Both the position numbers and the translations under genes were made by a program. Below, in pieces: positions 1-7,778 of a stretch of DNA of 64,000 nucleotides (positions are counted from its first letter, which is position 1; each line of letters opens with the position of its first letter). Origin of the DNA: JBHGXV01 sp041920505 (GTDB taxonomy: Bacteria; Bacillota; Bacilli; Brevibacillales; Brevibacillaceae); assembly GCA_041920505.1 (NCBI GenBank), contig JBHGXV010000040.1, positions 50,473-114,472 of the forward strand, read 5' to 3'. The notes under the pieces are model-generated. The model was not told the origin of the DNA and searched no databases. It worked only from the letters and a program-made list of their open reading frames with translations.

Positions 1-1022
1 TCTTCGCCAGAGAGGGGAACAGCCTGGCGCTTCGGGCGATTTCAAGCGAGGGCGAAGTGAAGCAGGAGCGCCACCGGATCGAGACCCGCGAAGCCGGTCC
101 GGTGGGAGCGGCGTTTTGCCGCGAACGCACGATTGTGCTTCAGGACAACCGGGACGCATTTGCGGCGCTGGAAGCCCTCGGCATCCCGGCGTTTCGCTCT
201 GCTGTGGCCATTCCCTTGCGCGTTCGCGACGAACTGTTTGGTGTCCTGTTTGTCTGTGGCCCCAAGAAAGACGCCCTGGACGAGATTGATCGGGACGTGC
301 TCCATTCGCTCGCCGAGCACGTCTCGCTCACGTTTGAAAACGCCCGGTTGTACGAACAGCGGCGCGAACTGGCGAGGCGGGAGGAGCGCAACCGCCTTGC
401 CCGCGATCTGCACGACTCGGTCTGCCAGCACTTGTTTTCCCTGACGCTGATGGCGCGCGGCGCGGAATCGGTGCTGGCCGGGATGAGTCCCGTCGTGGAC
501 CAGTCGCTCGCGGAAATCCAGCAACTGACACAGGAGGCACTGAAGGAGATGCGGGCGCTGATCTGGCAGTTGCGCCCCGCTGGGCTGGAACAGGGGCTGG
601 TGACCGCGCTCAAGCGCTACGGCCAAAGCCTGGGGTTGACCGTGCATGAGCAGGTCAGAGGCGTTCGTGAACTGCCCGGTTCCGTCGAGGAAGCATTGTG
701 GCGGATCGGACAGGAAGCACTCAACAATGTGAAAAAACACGCGGGCGTCGAGCAGGTGTGGGTCCGGTTGCAAATCGACGAAGCCGACGTCAGTCTGGAA
801 GTGATGGATCGTGGCTGCGGCTTCGCTGTCGGCCACGCCGGAGGAGATCGGTCCTTCGGCCTGTTGTCCATGCGCGAGCGCGCGGAACTGTTTGGCGGCT
901 CCCTGACCGTCATCAGTTCCCCCGGCGAATATACGAGGGTGAAGGTCTGGATTCCCTTCGAGACGAGCAAGAGCAAGGAAGCGGGGAGAGACGGTGAAAA
1001 TTCGGATTTTGTTGGCAGATGA
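1..1022 (+). CDS. Sensor histidine kinase with GAF domain (5' end outside window)
   Basis: The reading frame is open from base 3 to the window edge, so the N-terminus is missing. A GTG at 57 could be mistaken for the start, but conserved-looking GAF sequence continues upstream of it. The visible order is the end of a GAF domain, a HisKA_3 dimerisation segment with the H-box ARDLHDSVCQHLF (His about 119 codons after the GTG), an N-box (EALNNVKKHA) and ATP-lid glycines (DRGCGF). This is the NarX/DegS/LiaS class, which autophosphorylates on His and passes phosphate to a NarL-type regulator. It overlaps the response regulator gene by 29 bp, so the two are translationally coupled. The signal sensed cannot be told from the fragment. 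Confidence 0.9.
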   Translation, partial: FAREGNSLALRAISSEGEVKQERHRIETREAGPVGAAFCRERTIVLQDNRDAFAALEALGIPAFRSAVAIPLRVRDELFGVLFVCGPKKDALDEIDRDVLHSLAEHVSLTFENARLYEQRRELARREERNRLARDLHDSVCQHLFSLTLMARGAESVLAGMSPVVDQSLAEIQQLTQEALKEMRALIWQLRPAGLEQGLVTALKRYGQSLGLTVHEQVRGVRELPGSVEEALWRIGQEALNNVKKHAGVEQVWVRLQIDEADVSLEVMDRGCGFAVGHAGGDRSFGLLSMRERAELFGGSLTVISSPGEYTRVKVWIPFETSKSKEAGRDGENSDFVGR

Positions 1023-1665
1023 TCACGTGATGGTGTTGAAGGGACTGCGCTTCTTTCTGTGCACGCAGCCCGATTTTGAACTGGTCGGTGAGGCGTTGAA
1101 CGGCCGGGACGTGTTGGAAAAAGTGGCGGAATGCAAGCCCGACGTCGTGTTGATGGATCTGGTGATGCCGGAAATGGACGGGATCGAGGCGACCGCGCAG
1201 ATCAAGGAGCGGTATCCGGAGGTAAAAGTGCTGGTGCTGACCAGCTTTTCCGATCTGGATCACGTGCTGCCCGCGCTGCAGGCCGGAGCCGTCGGTTACC
1301 TGCTGAAAAGCGTGCAGCCGGACCAGTTGGTGGAAGCGATTCGCGGCGCCTTTCACGGGAATGTACAGCTCCACCCGGAGATCACCAGCACACTGATGTC
1401 GCAAATGGCGTCCCAGCCGCACGTGCAGCAACAGGCTTCGTCCGGGCCCCAAGCCGCTTCGCCGGGCGAAGCTTTGGACGTGTTGACTGGACGGGAAAAA
1501 GAGGTGCTCCGCCTGATCGCCCAAGGGATGAGCAACAAAGAGATCGCCTCCGCTCTGTTTATCGCCGAAAAAACGGTGAAGACACACGTGAGCAGCATTT
1601 TGGGCAAACTCGGATTGTCCGACCGGACACAGGCCGCTCTCTACGCGGTCAAACACGGCATTTGA
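994..1665 (+). CDS. NarL/LuxR-family response regulator
   Basis: This 223-residue protein begins at a GTG preceded by GGGGAGAGA. The receiver domain (about residues 1-120) shows the acidic pair DD at 9-10, phospho-acceptor D55 in VVLMDLVMP and K105 in YLLKS. A Gln/Ala-rich linker of about 30 residues leads to a C-terminal LuxR-type helix-turn-helix (TGREKEVLRLIAQGMSNKEI). It is the partner of the overlapping kinase and should bind DNA as a dimer after phosphorylation. LiaR- and DegU-like regulators share this build. Target genes are not evident; the downstream FMN reductase is separated by a hairpin. Confidence 0.93.
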   Translation: MKIRILLADDHVMVLKGLRFFLCTQPDFELVGEALNGRDVLEKVAECKPDVVLMDLVMPEMDGIEATAQIKERYPEVKVLVLTSFSDLDHVLPALQAGAVGYLLKSVQPDQLVEAIRGAFHGNVQLHPEITSTLMSQMASQPHVQQQASSGPQAASPGEALDVLTGREKEVLRLIAQGMSNKEIASALFIAEKTVKTHVSSILGKLGLSDRTQAALYAVKHGI

Positions 1666-1708
1666 GCCGCCTAGCCGGACAAACGTCTCGGTCCAAAGTC
1701 GTACGACC

Positions 1709-1738
1709 GGTCCACCCGCAACAGGTGGACCATTTTCG
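1709..1738 (+). terminator. Hairpin after the two-component operon
   Basis: A perfect 8-bp stem (GGTCCACC at 1709-1716, GGTGGACC at 1724-1731) with a 7-nt loop is followed by ATTTTC. The U-tract is weak, so this may terminate only partly. Confidence 0.55.
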
Positions 1739-1843
1739 TAGCCGATGATCCTTCCGCGTACCGAGGATTCTCCTGCCTGAAACCGGATATGATTGGTACT
1801 GCCAACACCAATCACAACGATTTCGGAAAAGGAGAGCGAAACG

Positions 1844-2398
1844 ATGAAAATCATGGTGATCAATGGAAGCGCCACGACCCATTCCCGCACGCGCGGGGTC
1901 GCCAAGGCGGCAGAGGAGTTTTTGCTCGCCAAAAAGGCGGATGTGTCTTTCTTCGACGTGGGAGCAGACCTGTTGCCGATCTATGACGGCAGCGACGAGC
2001 AGATGGAGCATCCGGCCGTGCGGAGACTGTCCTCTCTGGCTGAACACGCGGACGGGTTCTTCATCTGCACGCCGGAGTACCACAACGGGATCAGCGGTGC
2101 GTTGAAAAATGCCCTGGACTTTTTGGAGGGGCGACACTTCCGCAACAAGCCAGTGGCAATAGCGGCCGCAGCGGGCGGAGGCAAGGGAGGCATCAACGCG
2201 CTGAACAACCTGCGGCTGGTGATGCGCGGCGTGTACGGATTGGTGCTGCCCGGCCAGTTTGTCGCCGATCCCAAAGACTGCAACGAAGCAGGTGAACTGA
2301 TCGGCGATGAAGCGCGGGCGCGGATTCGCGACATGGCCAACGAATTGGTCCGGATGGCCGGTCTGTTGAAAAGGCAGGATGAATGGTCCGCGATGTGA
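1844..2398 (+). CDS. NADPH-dependent FMN reductase (SsuE/azoreductase family)
   Basis: A 184-residue flavodoxin-fold protein. I chose the ATG at 1844 because GGAAAAGGAGAG lies just upstream; the frame stays open further 5' but without a good ribosome site. The FMN phosphate loop is NGSATTHSRT near residue 7, and the second flavin-binding signature TPEYHNGISGALKNALDFL is typical of SsuE, YieF/ChrR and YhdA. Such enzymes reduce free or bound FMN with NAD(P)H, and some reduce quinones, azo dyes or chromate. It stands alone between two terminator-like hairpins, so the physiological substrate is not indicated. Confidence 0.88.
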   Translation: MKIMVINGSATTHSRTRGVAKAAEEFLLAKKADVSFFDVGADLLPIYDGSDEQMEHPAVRRLSSLAEHADGFFICTPEYHNGISGALKNALDFLEGRHFRNKPVAIAAAAGGGKGGINALNNLRLVMRGVYGLVLPGQFVADPKDCNEAGELIGDEARARIRDMANELVRMAGLLKRQDEWSAM

Positions 2399-2533
2399 CA
2401 GCCGCAGTCATCCTGCTGTGAAGCAAAACCGGCCACCCCGATAACTCCGGTACCGTATCACAAATACCACAAAAAGACCGACGGAGACCAGGATCTGAGC
2501 CATAAGCGATCTTTGGCTGATTGGAATCTCACG

Positions 2534-2562
2534 ACCTGCGCACACTCGCGCAGGTTTTTTTG
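2534..2562 (+). terminator. Rho-independent terminator
   Basis: A perfect 8-bp stem ACCTGCGC/GCGCAGGT (2534-2541, 2548-2555) is followed by T7, ending the FMN reductase transcript. The stretch 2399-2533 holds nothing else that I recognise. Confidence 0.85.
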
Positions 2563-2566
2563 TGTC

Positions 2567-2595
2567 TTGGGAAAGGGAGTCCTTGGTGGTATGAT
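2567..2595 (+). promoter_or_regulatory. Sigma-A promoter of citR
   Basis: TTGGGA (2567-2572), a 17-nt spacer and TATGAT (2590-2595). The predicted start near 2602 leaves a leader of about 35 nt before the proposed citR start. Confidence 0.65.
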
Positions 2596-2637
2596 GAAGA
2601 AAATGGAAAGTCCTTGATTGGTCCGGAGGTGGTCGCA

Positions 2638-3537
2638 ATCGACCTGAAAATCTTGCAGACGTTTGTGGTGGCCGCCGCAAACGAAAACTTCCACCAGACG
2701 GCAGAAGCCTTGTATATCGCACAACCGACGGTAAGCCAGCACATTCGCCACTTGGAAAAAGAACTGGGGATTGAACTCTTTGTCCGGATCGGCAAGCGCG
2801 TCCGACTGACCGAGGCGGGTAAACGGTTTTTGCCTCATGCGAAAGCGCTGCTGGCGCAGTGGAACAACGGAATGGAAGAGTTGCTGGCCTGGCGGCAGGG
2901 GTACAGCGAGACCCTGCGCATCGCCGTGTCGCCGATTATCGCCCGGACGTGGCTGCCGGGGCTGATCCATCGGTATACGAAGCAGTATCCGTGCGTGGAC
3001 GTGGCGATCCAGATCGCCGAATCGGCCGGGATTGGCCTCTTAGTGCAGAGCGGCAAAGCCGATTTGGGGTTGTCCCGGATGGTGCCGGGTGAGTTTCAAC
3101 TGGAGGCGCATTTGATCCAGTACGATCCCGTCACCTTTGTCGTACCGCCAGGCGGAGGGGGGCTGGAGTCGCCGCTGCCCGATTGGGAAGAAGAACTGAC
3201 CCGCAACTTGTTGATCACCCATAATCATCCGGGGTATTGGGACGAACTTCTGCTGGCGTTGCGGCAGCGCGGTCTGGCCATACGAACCATGGTGATCTCT
3301 CAGGTGGACATCACCAAACGGTTCATCGAGGAAGGATTGGGCGTTTCGTTTTTGCCGCGCTCTGCTGTCAGCAGGGAACTGTTTGAAAACCGGCTGCTCG
3401 AACTGCAAGTGCCCGACCTGCCCGTGTTTCGGGCAACCTCGTACCTTGTGCTGCCCCAGACCGGCCGGTCGCACCCGGCGCAACGGTTTGCGGAGATCGT
3501 GCTCGGCCTGTACCCGCCGTTGCCGCCTGCCCGTTAA
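2638..3537 (+). CDS. citR: LysR-type regulator CitR of citrate synthase
   Basis: A LysR protein with an N-terminal winged HTH (FHQTAEALYIAQPTVSQHI) and a periplasmic-binding-like effector domain. The pattern resembles B. subtilis CitR as I remember it, including RQGYS, THNHP.YWD and ITKRFI.EGLGVSFLP. Like citR it neighbours a citrate synthase gene, but here the two are in tandem rather than divergent. The start is odd. GGAGGT at 2625-2630 is ideally spaced for an ATC codon at 2638, which falls exactly where CitR has its initiator Met (xDxKxL). The alternatives are a GTG at 2629 that overlaps the ribosome site and a TTG at 2614 that has almost no site. From 2638 the product is 299 residues. 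Confidence 0.82.
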   Translation: MDLKILQTFVVAAANENFHQTAEALYIAQPTVSQHIRHLEKELGIELFVRIGKRVRLTEAGKRFLPHAKALLAQWNNGMEELLAWRQGYSETLRIAVSPIIARTWLPGLIHRYTKQYPCVDVAIQIAESAGIGLLVQSGKADLGLSRMVPGEFQLEAHLIQYDPVTFVVPPGGGGLESPLPDWEEELTRNLLITHNHPGYWDELLLALRQRGLAIRTMVISQVDITKRFIEEGLGVSFLPRSAVSRELFENRLLELQVPDLPVFRATSYLVLPQTGRSHPAQRFAEIVLGLYPPLPPAR

Positions 3538-3544
3538 CCGGTTG

Positions 3545-3565
3545 CGTAATTACGTTTCGTAATTA
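3545..3565 (+). promoter_or_regulatory. Candidate CitR operator
   Basis: CGTAATTACG (3545-3554) is a perfect palindrome, and CGTAATTA recurs at 3558-3565 with a 13-bp period. It lies between citR and the citrate synthase promoter. This is the AT-rich dyad type bound by LysR proteins; the assignment to CitR is inferred from position. Confidence 0.45.
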
Positions 3566-3584
3566 ATTTAGCCTTTTTCTTTTA

Positions 3585-3614
3585 TTTCACCATTTTGTCA
3601 CAGATTGCTATACT
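3585..3614 (+). promoter_or_regulatory. Promoter of citrate synthase gene
   Basis: TATACT (3609-3614) with only a weak -35 (TTTCAC, 3585-3590, spacer 18 nt). The poor -35 fits a promoter controlled by a regulator bound at the repeats 20-40 bp upstream. Confidence 0.5.
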
Positions 3615-3641
3615 GGTGGCAACAGAAAGGAGTGGATCACT

Positions 3642-4742
3642 ATGGAAGGAAACATTCTGGCGATCGGCCTCGAAGGAATCGTCGTGGCCGAGACGGATCT
3701 TAGCCTGGTGGACGGGCTGAACGGTCATCTGGTGTATCGAAATCACTGGGCGAGCGAGCTTGCGATTCACCGTACGTTTGAAGAGGTGGCGCACCTGTTG
3801 TGGTTCGGTCATCTGCCGAACGAGGAGGAGTTGGCCGCGTTGAAGTCAAAATTTTCCGCCAAGCGTGCGCTGCCCTCACACGTGAAGAATGTTCTCGACA
3901 ATCTGCCCGAAGAAGTAGACATGATGAGTGTTCTCAGAACCGGTGTCTCCGCGCTGACGGAACGGACGCACGGCTGGCCGCCCACGTGGGACGAGGTCAT
4001 TTCGCTCACCGCCAAAATGCCGACGATTGTCGCCTACCGGCAGGCACGCCTGGAAGGACGCAAACCGATCGAGCCGCGCTCGGATCTGGGCCATACCGCC
4101 AACTACCTGTACATGCTCAAGGGAACGGAGCCGACGCAGGCGCACGTACGAGCGCTGGACGCGTATCTGATCCTGACGCAGGAGCACGGGATGAACGCCT
4201 CCACGTTTGCCGCCCGGGTGGTGTCGTCCACTCGTTCCGACCTGATCTCGTCGGTCACAGCGGCCATCGGGGCGCTCAAGGGGCCGTTGCACGGCGGGGC
4301 GCCGTCCGAGGTCACGGAGATGATGGAGGCGATCGGCACCAAGGAAAACGCCGAACCGTGGCTGCGTCAGGCGCTGGAGCGCGGCGAGCGGATCATGGGC
4401 TTCGGCCATCGCGTCTACAAGACCGTCGATCCTCGCGCGACCGCGTTGCGCACTGTGGCGTCGGGCCTGTCGGCGGACGATCCGTGGTTCGATCTGGCCA
4501 CCCATGTGGAGCAGGTGGCGCTGCGGCTGTTGGAAGAGTACAAACCGGGTCGCAAACTGAACACCAATGTGGAGTTTTTCGCGGCTGCGGTGATGCGCGC
4601 CGTCGGATTGGACGACACGCTGTTCACCCCGACGTTTGCCGTCAGCCGTACGGTCGGCTGGTGTGCTCACGTGATGGAACAGGCGGCCAACAACCGTCTG
4701 ATTCGGCCGCAATCCCGGTACACCGGCAAGATGCCGGGATGA
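3642..4742 (+). CDS. citA: Citrate synthase (CitA type)
   Basis: A 366-residue type I citrate synthase that condenses acetyl-CoA with oxaloacetate. The start has AAAGGAG 9 nt upstream. Active-site histidines are H217 (GPLHGGA) and H256 (GFGHRVYK). The position of the usual catalytic Asp is Glu (E311 in TNVEFF), a variant also known from citrate/methylcitrate synthases of other phyla. The length and the lack of an N-terminal extension match short Gram-positive enzymes. The neighbouring CitR identifies it as the citA type rather than the citZ-icd-mdh type; no other TCA genes are nearby. A methylcitrate synthase role cannot be excluded. Confidence 0.9.
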   Translation: MEGNILAIGLEGIVVAETDLSLVDGLNGHLVYRNHWASELAIHRTFEEVAHLLWFGHLPNEEELAALKSKFSAKRALPSHVKNVLDNLPEEVDMMSVLRTGVSALTERTHGWPPTWDEVISLTAKMPTIVAYRQARLEGRKPIEPRSDLGHTANYLYMLKGTEPTQAHVRALDAYLILTQEHGMNASTFAARVVSSTRSDLISSVTAAIGALKGPLHGGAPSEVTEMMEAIGTKENAEPWLRQALERGERIMGFGHRVYKTVDPRATALRTVASGLSADDPWFDLATHVEQVALRLLEEYKPGRKLNTNVEFFAAAVMRAVGLDDTLFTPTFAVSRTVGWCAHVMEQAANNRLIRPQSRYTGKMPG

Positions 4743-4777
4743 TCCGCCAGAATAAAGTTGGACACGCAATCGAAGCG

Positions 4778-4830
4778 ACAGCCCTCTGCAGGCTTGCGGC
4801 CTGGCAGAGGGCTGTCTATCCCGTTTTTAC
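4778..4830. terminator. Bidirectional terminator
   Basis: A perfect 12-bp stem ACAGCCCTCTGC/GCAGAGGGCTGT (4778-4789, 4804-4815) encloses a second short stem and is followed by CCGTTTTT. It lies between convergent genes. Confidence 0.75.
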
Positions 4831-4875
4831 GATGGGAGCCGCGCAAAACAAATTCCGCCTGGCTCGCCCGTTCCA

Positions 4876-5343
4876 TTAGAGTTCCTTTTTCATCACGACG
4901 GTTTTTACGAAAAATCCATTGGGATTCGTCACGACTTCTTCCTTGCAAACCGCGTATCCAACGGATTGGTATAATCGGATATTCTGCGGCAGAGACATTC
5001 GCACCCTGCACCGCAGTTCCGTCTTTCCATGCTCTTTTGCATAATTTTCAAGCCATGATAGCATCAACTTCGCGATTCCTTTTCCTCGCGCTTTCGGACA
5101 AACGGAAAGCCGGAAAAAGTAAAGAGAATGTTGATCTGTTGTAAACCTTACGGAACCAACCGGAACGTCGTCCTGAAAGCAAAGCAAGGCTTTTTCAGAG
5201 CCGTTTTTCAGTGACTCTTCAATGGAACGCACCGTTTCATTCAGGGCACTTGATGGAACATCAAGATGTCTGTATTCCTCGAAGGCTTCCATCATGATTT
5301 GATGGATCAGATGAGCATCTTCCGCATGTGCCAACCGAATCAT
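4876..5343 (-). CDS. GNAT-family N-acetyltransferase
   Basis: A 155-residue GNAT protein; the ATG at 5343 follows GGGAGGAATGAT. The acetyl-CoA pyrophosphate loop is visible (RLSVCPKARGKGIAKLML), as is the C-terminal LYQSVGYAVCKEEVV segment. It is the third gene of a minus-strand operon, starting 1 nt after the MFS transporter stop. The company of a drug-exporter-like MFS protein and an HTH regulator suggests small-molecule modification or detoxification, but the substrate is unknown. Confidence 0.85.
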   Translation of the reverse strand: MIRLAHAEDAHLIHQIMMEAFEEYRHLDVPSSALNETVRSIEESLKNGSEKALLCFQDDVPVGSVRFTTDQHSLYFFRLSVCPKARGKGIAKLMLSWLENYAKEHGKTELRCRVRMSLPQNIRLYQSVGYAVCKEEVVTNPNGFFVKTVVMKKEL

Positions 5344-5344
5344 A

Positions 5345-6562
5345 TCATTCCTCCCGAAACGTATTGAGAAAGCGAAAATACGGCAACACCGCGCCCGACA
5401 TCGAAACCAGCAGGATAAGTGCACCCACTGCGGCAAACATCGGACGGACTCCGACGATGTCACCAAGCCGGCTGCCCACGGCTACCCCCAGGGGCATGAT
5501 TCCGCGGACGATCAGCAGGCGGATGGAGAAAACCTGGCCCAACAGATAAGGCGGCACGACTCGTTGAAACAGGCTTGTGCTGGTGACGTGAAAAAACGGA
5601 GCCGATATGCCGGCTGCCAGTTCGATGAGAAGCGCCAGCCACAGGTGATGTACCATGCCCAACGCGAGAAACGTGGCGCCGCCAAATGCCAGCGCGCCCA
5701 GCATGACGCCCCGCCGGACGGTGGACGGTGTTTTCCACCCGACCAACATAGCGCCGAGAAAGTAGCCGAGCGGATACCCGGCTTCAAACAGCCCGTAAGC
5801 GAGCGAATCCCCGTCAAGCTCGTCCTTCACATAGGGGAGCGTAAGCACGGTCGTGACACCGACGCCGAACTGCACGAACGCCACAAACACACTCAACCAG
5901 AGCAGCACGCGCTGCCGGAACACATACCGATAACCGGCGAGCAACTGCCGGAACCAGGATTCTCGTCTGTCCACGTCTGATGCAATGGTTCGGGCGAGGA
6001 GGAAAAGCAGGCCGCCGCTCGCCAGATAGGCGAGACAGACAACGGCCAGTGTCGTTTGTGCTCCGACACCGGCAACCAGCAATCCTCCGAGCGGAGGAGT
6101 GACGGCCAGCAGCAGACGGGACGTGCCGTCGAGATACCCGTTCGCGCGAGTCAGCTGCCGGTCGGAAAACAGCGAAGCGGAAAGGGCCAAACTGGCCGGA
6201 ACATACAAGGGTTGAACCAGACCGTTGATCAGGGAGACCAGATAGAGGTGCCAGGGGGACAGATGTCTCCACCATAGCATCAGCAACGGAATGGCATATA
6301 TCGTGCCTCTGATCCACTGAACCGTGACCAGCACGCGTCCGCGATTCCAGCGATCCAATAACGGTCCGGCCGCAAGCTGGACCAACAGGGAAGGAAGCAG
6401 GTAGATCAGCCACAAGTTGCCGACTGCTGACGCGGAACCGGTCTGTTCGTACAGCAACCACGAATTGGCCATCGTCCCTAGGCTTGCCCCGATGGTCGAG
6501 ACGGCTTCTCCGCTCCACAGCGCGAGAAAGGAGCGGTGTTTCCACAGGGGGATTTGCTCCAT
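5345..6562 (-). CDS. MFS transporter (multidrug/macrolide-efflux type)
   Basis: A 405-residue membrane protein with about 12 hydrophobic segments. The start at 6562 is chosen because AAAGGGGGCGG precedes it and MEQIPLWKHRSFLALWSGE is typical of this family; an in-frame ATG 42 bp upstream lacks a site. The loop 2-3 motif is LAAGPLLDRWNRGRVLV. It belongs to the DHA3/MefA-like group of proton-driven exporters. It overlaps nothing but sits 4 bp from the upstream regulator gene and 1 bp from the GNAT gene, so the three are one operon. The substrate is unknown. Confidence 0.88.
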   Translation of the reverse strand: MEQIPLWKHRSFLALWSGEAVSTIGASLGTMANSWLLYEQTGSASAVGNLWLIYLLPSLLVQLAAGPLLDRWNRGRVLVTVQWIRGTIYAIPLLMLWWRHLSPWHLYLVSLINGLVQPLYVPASLALSASLFSDRQLTRANGYLDGTSRLLLAVTPPLGGLLVAGVGAQTTLAVVCLAYLASGGLLFLLARTIASDVDRRESWFRQLLAGYRYVFRQRVLLWLSVFVAFVQFGVGVTTVLTLPYVKDELDGDSLAYGLFEAGYPLGYFLGAMLVGWKTPSTVRRGVMLGALAFGGATFLALGMVHHLWLALLIELAAGISAPFFHVTSTSLFQRVVPPYLLGQVFSIRLLIVRGIMPLGVAVGSRLGDIVGVRPMFAAVGALILLVSMSGAVLPYFRFLNTFREE

Positions 6563-6566
6563 CGGG

Positions 6567-7619
6567 CTACCGCCCCCTTTCCAGGTATTGGCGCAATTCG
6601 GCATCCAGCAGTGCCAGAGCCGATCGCTTCAGCGAATAGCGCTGATCGTCGGCCTCGACCAGTTGTGCCGATCGGAGCAGGGTCAGATGGTGATGGATGG
6701 TCGATTTGGCCAGCGGGAGCAGGTCGGTCAATTCTTGCAGCGTTCGATCCTTTTCGAACAACAGCTTCACGATGCGCAGCCTGTTTTCGTCTCCCAGCGC
6801 TTTGTAGCGCTGCACGAGCCAGATGCCGGGGCGGTAAATGTCCGTTTCCGCATCGAGATTCTCGTCGGCAACCGGGTAGTAAAAGATTTTGGTTCCTTCC
6901 ATCTCCGCCTGGATGTTCCACGGCCGATAGATGGTGTGAGGAATCAGCAACACGCGGGTGACGGTCGGTTCGGGTGAGTAGCGGATGCCGCCGGTCGCCC
7001 ATTCCACAAATGCTTCCGGCTCCAGACTGGCCAGCATCGCCTGTTTGGCGGCGCTATCCCGGCGGAGCACAGCCTCGATACGCTCGGCTTCCGGTTGTAC
7101 GACAGACTCGTGCCAGCCCCGCATCACATCGTGCAAATGCGCGCGGAGCCAGGAGAGATCCACGCGGCAGACGTAGCGGATGTACGCGGGGAGAAACTTG
7201 TGGCCCGCACACGCTTTCGCCAGAATGGGGACAGCCTGTTCGTCGCCCTGTGCCGCCAGGCGGCGTTGTTCCTGAAGGGCGAATCCGAGGAACGGCAGGG
7301 CAGCATAACGCAGTTGCTCACCGTCTACTTCCCGAAGCAACGTGAGGAAGTCATCCAGATCGGCAAACGGACGGAGGTGGAGCAGTTGCAAAAGGGTTTT
7401 CCACGTATTGTGTTGCTGGACACAGGCGAGATGAGCCCGCAGGTCGTCGGAGAGAGACGCCTTCAGCCGCTCCCAGTAGGCGGGAGGCTTTTCCAGACTG
7501 GAATGAATGTCCGGCCAGGTGGCAGCGGCAATGCCCAGTGCCGTTTCGAACAGCAGGGAATGCGAAAGTTCCACTTGATAGGTATGACGGCCACGTGTCA
7601 AATCCAACAGGTTCATCAT
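6567..7619 (-). CDS. ArsR-type HTH regulator with long N-terminal domain
   Basis: A 350-residue protein with an unusual layout. The C-terminal part (about 265-345) is an ArsR-like winged helix (YKALGDENRLRIVKLLFEKDRT, then LAKSTIHHHLTLLRSAQLV). The first 260 residues are a helical domain with no metal-site cysteines that I can place. The start has GAGG upstream, and a tandem ATG at 7616 is equally possible. It is first in the operon with the MFS exporter and acetyltransferase, so it is probably their ligand-responsive repressor. Similar proteins occur in Bacillales next to transporters. The ligand is unknown. Confidence 0.75.
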   Translation of the reverse strand: MMNLLDLTRGRHTYQVELSHSLLFETALGIAAATWPDIHSSLEKPPAYWERLKASLSDDLRAHLACVQQHNTWKTLLQLLHLRPFADLDDFLTLLREVDGEQLRYAALPFLGFALQEQRRLAAQGDEQAVPILAKACAGHKFLPAYIRYVCRVDLSWLRAHLHDVMRGWHESVVQPEAERIEAVLRRDSAAKQAMLASLEPEAFVEWATGGIRYSPEPTVTRVLLIPHTIYRPWNIQAEMEGTKIFYYPVADENLDAETDIYRPGIWLVQRYKALGDENRLRIVKLLFEKDRTLQELTDLLPLAKSTIHHHLTLLRSAQLVEADDQRYSLKRSALALLDAELRQYLERGR

Positions 7620-7646
7620 CAGGACCTCGTTTCCAGGTTTTTCTTT

Positions 7647-7675
7647 ATTCTATATTTTTCGAATGGAATAATCAA
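7647..7675 (-). promoter_or_regulatory. Sigma-A promoter of the ArsR-MFS-GNAT operon
   Basis: On the minus strand, TTGATT (7675-7670), a 17-nt spacer and TAGAAT (7652-7647). The spacer contains TTCGAA, so a repressor could bind here. Confidence 0.65.
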
Positions 7676-7709
7676 TCATGTTGGAATCGGAGTTGAATCA
7701 TAGAAAGGC

Positions 7710-7759
7710 AAAAAAAAAAAAAACAGACCGATGCGGAAAAACAACGCATCGGTCTGTTT
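7710..7759 (-). terminator. Strong terminator of metY
   Basis: A perfect 15-bp stem (7721-7735 with 7745-7759) is followed on the minus strand by 14 T residues counting the stem end. Confidence 0.93.
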
Positions 7760-7778
7760 GCTGTAAAACAGCGGCCGG

